A stretch of DNA of 64,000 nucleotides from Kineosphaera limosa NBRC 100340 (GTDB lineage: Bacteria; Actinomycetota; Actinomycetes; Actinomycetales; Dermatophilaceae). Location of the stretch: the NCBI RefSeq assembly GCF_000298215.1, contig NZ_BAHD01000003.1, forward strand, positions 62,001-126,000. The letters are read 5' to 3'. The position numbers and the translations under genes were made by a program. The notes below the pieces were generated by a model. It ran no database searches. It was not told where the DNA came from and was given only the letters and a program-made list of their open reading frames with translations. Below are positions 59,529-64,000 of this stretch, piece after piece (the stretch's first letter is position 1; every line of letters starts with the position of its first letter).

Positions 59529-60977
59529 GTGGGAGACACTCGGTGGGAGACGGATCTGCTCGGACGCAAGGCGGTGCCCGCTGATGCGTATTACGGCGTG
59601 CACACGGTGCGCGCCGTCGAGAATTTCCCGATCTCCGGGCGGACTATCAGTGAGGTGCCGGCGATGGTGCGCGGCATGGTGATGGTCAAGAAGGCCACCG
59701 CGCTGACCAACAAGGCCCTCGGGGCGCTCCCGGCCGACGTCGCCGACGCCATCGTCTGGGCCTGCGATCAGGTGCTCGAGCACGGCCGCTGCGCCGACCA
59801 GTTCCCGGTCGACGTCTTTCAGGGTGGGGCCGGCACGTCGCTGAACATGAACACCAATGAGGTCATCGCCAACCTCGCCCTCGAGCACCTCGGCCACCCC
59901 AAGGGCTCCTACGACGTCGTCAACCCGAACGACCACGTCAACCGCAGCCAGTCGACCAACGACGCCTACCCCTGCGGGTTCCGCCTCGCCGTCGACGAGA
60001 TGGTCGCCGGCCTCGAGAAGGCCCTCACCGAACTCGCCGACGCCTTCCACACAAAGGGCGAGGAGTCCACCGACGTCCTGAAGATGGGCCGCACTCAGCT
60101 GCAGGACGCCGTGCCCATGACCCTCGGGCAGGAGTTCAGCGCCTTCGGCATCACGCTGGGGGAGGAGCTGCGCCACCTGGAGACCGCGCGCCACCTGCTC
60201 CTGGAGATGAACCTCGGCGCCACCGCCATCGGCACCGGCCTCAATACGCCGCCCGGGTACGCGCCCCTCGCGGTCACCAACCTCGCGCGCGTCAGCGGAC
60301 GCCCCTGCATCCCCGCCCCGAACCTCATCGAGGCCACGAGCGACTGCGGCGCCTACGTGATGACCCACGCCGCCCTCAAGCGGCTCTCGATGAAGCTGTC
60401 GAAGATCTGCAACGACCTGCGGCTGCTTTCCTCCGGCCCGCGGGCGGGCCTCAACGAGATCAACCTCCCGGAGGTGCAGGCCGGCTCGTCGATCATGCCC
60501 GCCAAGGTCAACCCCGTGATTCCCGAGGTCGTCAACCAGGTGTGCTTCAAGGTCATCGGCAACGACGTCACCGTGACGATGGGCGCGGAGGCCGGGCAGT
60601 TGCAGCTCAACGTCATGGAGCCGGTGATCGCGCAGTCGCTGTTCGAGTCGATCACGCTGCTCACCCGCGCCTGCGACGTGCTGCGCACGAAGTGTGTCGA
60701 CGGCATCACCGCCAACAAGGAGGTGTGCCTGGGGTACGTCACGAACTCCATCGGCGTCATCACCTACCTCAACGACTACATCGGTCACGAGGCGGGCGAC
60801 GAGATCGGCAAGGAGGCGGCGCGCACCGGCCGCGGGGTCCGTGAGCTCGTCCTCGAGCGGGGCCTGATGGAGGCGGAGATGCTCGATCGGCTGCTCTCGC
60901 TGGAGAACCTCATGAACCCCGGCTACGTGCCCACCACGTCTGACGAGGTGGCCTCCGACCCGAAGGCCGCACGTTGA
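59529..60977 (+). CDS. aspA: Aspartate ammonia-lyase (aspartase)
   Basis: A 482-residue fumarase/aspartase-superfamily enzyme converting aspartate to fumarate and ammonia. The signature [15 protein letters not shown] and the N-terminal [17 protein letters not shown] are diagnostic of aspartase rather than class II fumarase. The GTG 59529 follows AAAGGGGA; an upstream codon adds 23 residues. A TAGGTT -10 candidate is at 59473. The stop overlaps the transporter start (TTGA), so fumarate made here may be exchanged by the Dcu carrier. Confidence 0.93.
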   Translation: MGDTRWETDLLGRKAVPADAYYGVHTVRAVENFPISGRTISEVPAMVRGMVMVKKATALTNKALGALPADVADAIVWACDQVLEHGRCADQFPVDVFQGGAGTSLNMNTNEVIANLALEHLGHPKGSYDVVNPNDHVNRSQSTNDAYPCGFRLAVDEMVAGLEKALTELADAFHTKGEESTDVLKMGRTQLQDAVPMTLGQEFSAFGITLGEELRHLETARHLLLEMNLGATAIGTGLNTPPGYAPLAVTNLARVSGRPCIPAPNLIEATSDCGAYVMTHAALKRLSMKLSKICNDLRLLSSGPRAGLNEINLPEVQAGSSIMPAKVNPVIPEVVNQVCFKVIGNDVTVTMGAEAGQLQLNVMEPVIAQSLFESITLLTRACDVLRTKCVDGITANKEVCLGYVTNSIGVITYLNDYIGHEAGDEIGKEAARTGRGVRELVLERGLMEAEMLDRLLSLENLMNPGYVPTTSDEVASDPKAAR

Positions 60978-62287
60978 TCTGGATACATCTGCTCGTCGTT
61001 CTCGCGGCGATCTTCCTCGGTGCCCGCCTGGGCGGCATCGCCATCGGCTTCGCCGGCGGCCTCGGCGTGCTTGTTCTCGCCGTTCTGGGCCTGACCCCAG
61101 GTGACATGCCGCTCGACGTCATCTCCATCATCATGTCGGTGATCTGCGCGATCGCCGCCATGCAGGTGGCCGGTGGCATGGACTACCTGGTCGACCTCGC
61201 CGAGCGCATCCTGCGCCGCAACCCCAAGCACCTGAACTTCCTCGCGCCGATCATCACGTATCTCATGACGCTCATGGCCGGCACGGGACACACGGCATTC
61301 TCGACGATGCCGGTGATCACCGAGGTCGCCAAGGAGAACGACATCCGGCCGTCGCGGCCGTTGTCGGTCGCGGTCGTGGCTTCCCAGATCGCCATCACGG
61401 CGTCTCCGATTTCGGCGGCGGTCGTGTATTTCTCCTCGGTGCTCGAACCGCTCGGGGTGGGCTATCTCGACCTGTTGGGCGTGGCGATTCCGTCGACGTT
61501 CATTGCGTGCATGCTTACTGCGCTCGTCATGACGCTCATCGACCGGGCCAACCCCAACAGTCCACTGTCGAAGGACCCCGTCTATCAGGATCGGCTGGCG
61601 CGCGGTGTCGTCTCACTGCGCGGCGAGCAGCGCCGCGAACTCAAGCCACAGGCTCGGGCGTCGGTGCTGGTGTTCCTGGTGGGACTGGTGGCGGTCATGG
61701 GGTATGCGACGGCCATCTCCGACCGGGTCGGGCTCATCGAAGACCCGGTCATGGGTCGCGATCAGGCGATCATCGCGTTCATGCTGACGATCGCCGCCGT
61801 GACGGTGCTGCTGGCGCGCATCGCGCCGAGCGACATCCTCTCGGCGTCGACCTTCAAGTCGGGCATGAGCGCCTCGATCTGCGTGCTGGGCGTCGCCTGG
61901 CTGGGCACGACCTTCGTGCAGGCCTACACCGACGACATCGAGCGTGCGGCCGGCGGCCTGCTGACCGACTTCCCGTGGCTGCTGGCGGTCGTGCTGTTCT
62001 TCGCCGCGGCGCTGCTGTACTCGCAGGCGGCGACCACCAAGGCGCTCATGCCGACGGCCCTGGCCCTCGGAGTGGCCCCGGGGGCGGCCGTGGCGGCGTT
62101 CCCTGCGGTGTCGGCGCTGTTCGTGTTGCCGACCTACCCGACGCTGCTCGCGGCGGTGGAGATGGATGACACGGGGAGTACCCGTATCGGCAAGGCGGTC
62201 TTCAACCACCCGTTCCTGGTACCGGGGGTTCTGACGATCGCCTTCGCGGTGATCCTCGGCTTCCTCTTCGGCGCCCTCATCATTTGA
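60974..62287 (+). CDS. Anaerobic C4-dicarboxylate transporter, Dcu family
   Basis: A 437-residue carrier with about ten to twelve membrane helices. [27 protein letters not shown] is split here as [13 protein letters not shown] and [14 protein letters not shown], both conserved in DcuA/DcuB. It exchanges aspartate, fumarate, malate and succinate. The TTG start overlaps the aspartase stop. The pair aspA-dcu is a classic arrangement for aspartate use or fumarate respiration. Whether it is the DcuA or DcuB type is not decided. Confidence 0.9.
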   Translation: MIWIHLLVVLAAIFLGARLGGIAIGFAGGLGVLVLAVLGLTPGDMPLDVISIIMSVICAIAAMQVAGGMDYLVDLAERILRRNPKHLNFLAPIITYLMTLMAGTGHTAFSTMPVITEVAKENDIRPSRPLSVAVVASQIAITASPISAAVVYFSSVLEPLGVGYLDLLGVAIPSTFIACMLTALVMTLIDRANPNSPLSKDPVYQDRLARGVVSLRGEQRRELKPQARASVLVFLVGLVAVMGYATAISDRVGLIEDPVMGRDQAIIAFMLTIAAVTVLLARIAPSDILSASTFKSGMSASICVLGVAWLGTTFVQAYTDDIERAAGGLLTDFPWLLAVVLFFAAALLYSQAATTKALMPTALALGVAPGAAVAAFPAVSALFVLPTYPTLLAAVEMDDTGSTRIGKAVFNHPFLVPGVLTIAFAVILGFLFGALII

Positions 62288-62324
62288 GGGTGAGTAGCTG
62301 TCGGGGACGGAGGTAAGGCTGGTG

Positions 62325-62372
62325 CGCGCCGGGCAGGCGGGACATGATGGGGGTTCCGCGCCGCCCGGCGCG
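62325..62372. terminator. Hairpin between the Dcu gene and the selenium-binding protein gene
   Basis: CGCGCCGGGC and GCCCGGCGCG pair over 10 bp around a 28-base loop. It could terminate the aspA-dcu transcript or be part of the next leader; the loop is long for a terminator. Confidence 0.4.
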
Positions 62373-62399
62373 TTGCGGTAACGGCGTGCAGGAGCAGCG

Positions 62400-63809
62400 A
62401 TGACGACCTTCCGACCGGACCCCACCTTCTACCCCTCGCCGAGCATGGCCATGGAGGCGCCGCCCGAGCGGTACGGCTATGTCGCGACGTTCTGGCGCGA
62501 CGAGGGTGAGCCGCAGAAAGACGCGGTGGCTGCCGTCGACCTCGACCCGAACTCCCCGACGTACAGCCAGGTCGTGGGCTGGTGCGAGATGCCGAACGTC
62601 GGCGACGAGCTGCACCACCACGGGTGGAACGCCTGCAGTAGCGCGCTGTGCCCGAGCAACCCCCACCCGCACGTTGAGCGGCGGCACCTGCTGTTCATGG
62701 GGCTGCGCTCCAGCCGCATCCACTTCGTCGACGTCAAGAAAGACCCGAAGAACCCGAGCATCGCCAAGATCATCGAGCCGCAGGAGTACAAGGCCAAGTC
62801 CGGCTACAGCCGACCGCACACTGCTCACTGCGGTCCGGAGGGCATCTACGTCACCAATCTGGGTGCCGCCGACGGCGACGAGGGCCCGGGCGGCATCGCC
62901 CTGCTCGACCACGACACGTACGAGGTCATCGGCACCTGGGAGAAAGATCGCGGCGACCAGTACCTGGCGTACGACTTCTGGTGGCACATCAATCACGACG
63001 TGATGATCACCAGCGAGTGGGGCACGCCGCGCCAGATCGAGAACGGGATCATCCCCGAAGAGCTGCTGGCCAACAAGTACGGCCACAAGCTGCACTTCTT
63101 CGACATGAAGAAGCGCCGCAACATCCAGACCATCGATCTGGGGGAGCAGTACCAGATGACGCTGGAGCTGCGGCCCGCGCACGACCCCGCCAAGGAGTAC
63201 GGCTTCGTCGGGATCGTCATTTCGACGGAGGATCTTTCGGGGTCGATCTGGTGCTGGTATCGCGACGGGGAAGAGTTCGCGATCAAGAAGGTCTTCGACA
63301 TCCCCGCCGAGCCGTGCGACGACGTCGACCTGCTGCCGAACCTGCTCAAGGGGTTCGGTGCGGTGCCGGCGCTCATCACCGACATCGACCTGACCGTCGA
63401 CGACAAGTACCTGTTCGTCTCCTGCTTCGGGCAGGGCCGCTCGATCATGCTCGACGTCTCCGACCCGCTGAACGTCACGCAGGTCGGCGAGATCCGCGTC
63501 GGCGGCATCGCGACCCGCGCCCCGCATCCCAGCCGGCCCGACGTGCCGCTGCTCGGGGCGCCGCAGATGGTCGAGATCAGCCGCGACGGTAAGCGCGTGT
63601 ACTGGACCAACAGCCTCTACGGCGCCTGGGACGACCAGTTCTACCCCGACGGCGTGGGCGCCTGGATGGTCAAGGCGAATATCGCCGACGGCACCATGAC
63701 CCTCGACCCCGACTTCTTTGTGGGGCAGGGGCAGTTCCGCGGCAACCGGGTGCATCAGGTGCACCTGGAAGGTGGCGACGCGTCCAGCGACAGCTACTGC
63801 TTCAGCTGA
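62400..63809 (+). CDS. Selenium-binding protein 56 family / methanethiol oxidase homologue
   Basis: A 469-residue SBP56 protein, a beta-propeller. GWNACSSALC, SGYSRPHTAHCGP and HQVHLEGGDASSDSYCFS (the conserved C-terminus) are family hallmarks. Bacterial MtoX members oxidise methanethiol to formaldehyde, hydrogen sulfide and hydrogen peroxide and carry copper; whether this protein does so is not shown by sequence. No SCO1- or MauG-like maturation gene is in the remaining 190 bases, but the next gene is cut by the window end. GGAG precedes ATG 62400. Confidence 0.9.
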   Translation: MTTFRPDPTFYPSPSMAMEAPPERYGYVATFWRDEGEPQKDAVAAVDLDPNSPTYSQVVGWCEMPNVGDELHHHGWNACSSALCPSNPHPHVERRHLLFMGLRSSRIHFVDVKKDPKNPSIAKIIEPQEYKAKSGYSRPHTAHCGPEGIYVTNLGAADGDEGPGGIALLDHDTYEVIGTWEKDRGDQYLAYDFWWHINHDVMITSEWGTPRQIENGIIPEELLANKYGHKLHFFDMKKRRNIQTIDLGEQYQMTLELRPAHDPAKEYGFVGIVISTEDLSGSIWCWYRDGEEFAIKKVFDIPAEPCDDVDLLPNLLKGFGAVPALITDIDLTVDDKYLFVSCFGQGRSIMLDVSDPLNVTQVGEIRVGGIATRAPHPSRPDVPLLGAPQMVEISRDGKRVYWTNSLYGAWDDQFYPDGVGAWMVKANIADGTMTLDPDFFVGQGQFRGNRVHQVHLEGGDASSDSYCFS

Positions 63810-63864
63810 TGCCGGTCACCGCTGCGCGGACCACCGTGGTGCCGGGGCCCCAGGTCTGCTCGAC

Positions 63865-64000
63865 GTGACGCTGCCCCTGCACGGCGGGATGCCGTCGGGT
63901 CACGCGGGCCTGGATGCCGGGATGCTGCTGGCGGCGGCGGGGCTCGGGGTGTTTCACGGCATCAACCCGGGGATGGGTTGGCTGTTCGCGGTGTCGTACG
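63865..64000 (+). CDS. Start of a membrane protein (cut by window end)
   Basis: Reading from GTG 63865 (or ATG 63889) the frame encodes a short hydrophilic start and then a hydrophobic segment, LLAAAGLGVFHGINPGMGW, continuing to the window edge. HGINPGMGW is a motif of uncharacterised multi-pass proteins and this gene follows the SBP56 gene by 55 bases, so it may be its membrane partner. Start and function are uncertain. Confidence 0.5.
   Translation, partial: MTLPLHGGMPSGHAGLDAGMLLAAAGLGVFHGINPGMGWLFAVSY

Overview
The window is very GC-rich (almost every third codon position is G or C) with actinobacterial gene orders: nuoN followed by a polyprenyl diphosphate synthase; tRNA-Thr, tRNA-Met, rpmG and two MaoC-type dehydratases; and tRNA-Trp, secE, nusG, rplK, rplA, rplJ, rplL. 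F420-type luciferase-like protein, korAB, biotin ECF transporter and MaoC pairs point to a high-GC actinobacterium, most likely a Micrococcales lineage near Intrasporangiaceae, Dermatophilaceae or Dermacoccaceae. The genus cannot be fixed from the sequence alone. The region looks like chromosomal core with small lineage-specific islands. No insertion sequence, prophage, CRISPR array or replication origin was seen.

Layout. 1-13 kb: end of the nuo operon and a quinone side-chain synthase, a TetR regulator, rarD, korAB (2-oxoacid:ferredoxin oxidoreductase), htpX, pepN, a frameshifted MFS transporter and an acyl-CoA synthetase. 13-17.5 kb: a compact divergent locus with a VTC-type (polyphosphate polymerase-like) protein and a DUF4956 membrane protein on one side, and a secreted protein ending in a run of 21 aspartates plus an OmpR-type two-component system on the other. 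The shared upstream region carries two tandem palindromes. 17.5-33 kb: hrpB helicase, a FitAB-type toxin-antitoxin pair, yajQ, tRNA-Tyr, a metal-receptor-like protein, a secreted GH16 glycosidase, an enoyl-CoA hydratase, an LLM protein, malic enzyme, an MFS transporter and pntAB. 33-37.6 kb: an overlapping operon bioY, AMP-ligase, thiolase, bioM, bioN behind a BioQ-like operator. 37.6-49.5 kb: tRNAs, rpmG, hadAB-like genes, murB, a split PTS (EIIB and EIIC divergent), adenosine deaminase, aminotransferase, and the secE to rplL translation block with two copies of an extragenic repeat in opposite orientation around rplK. 49.5-64 kb: ctlX and an Lrp regulator, a Crp-family regulator overlapping a two-cyclase-domain/ATPase/TPR protein, a secreted unknown, an AbgT transporter with an M20 peptidase, aspartase with a Dcu transporter, and a selenium-binding-protein/methanethiol-oxidase homologue followed by the start of a membrane protein.

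How the genes work together. NuoN, the prenyl synthase, KorAB, malic enzyme and PntAB all feed or balance respiratory and NADPH metabolism. The biotin operon couples vitamin uptake to acyl-CoA chemistry. AbgT plus M20 and AspA plus Dcu look like two scavenging modules for acylated amino acids or p-aminobenzoyl-glutamate and for C4-dicarboxylates. The cyclase/Crp pair is a plausible self-contained cAMP signalling unit.

The most interesting parts are the VTC/DUF4956/poly-Asp/two-component locus with its operator array, the cyclase whose metal-binding and transition-state residues are split between two domains of one chain, the biotin operon with ligase and thiolase, the repeats around rplK, and a 125-bp element with 25-bp inverted ends near 25.3 kb.
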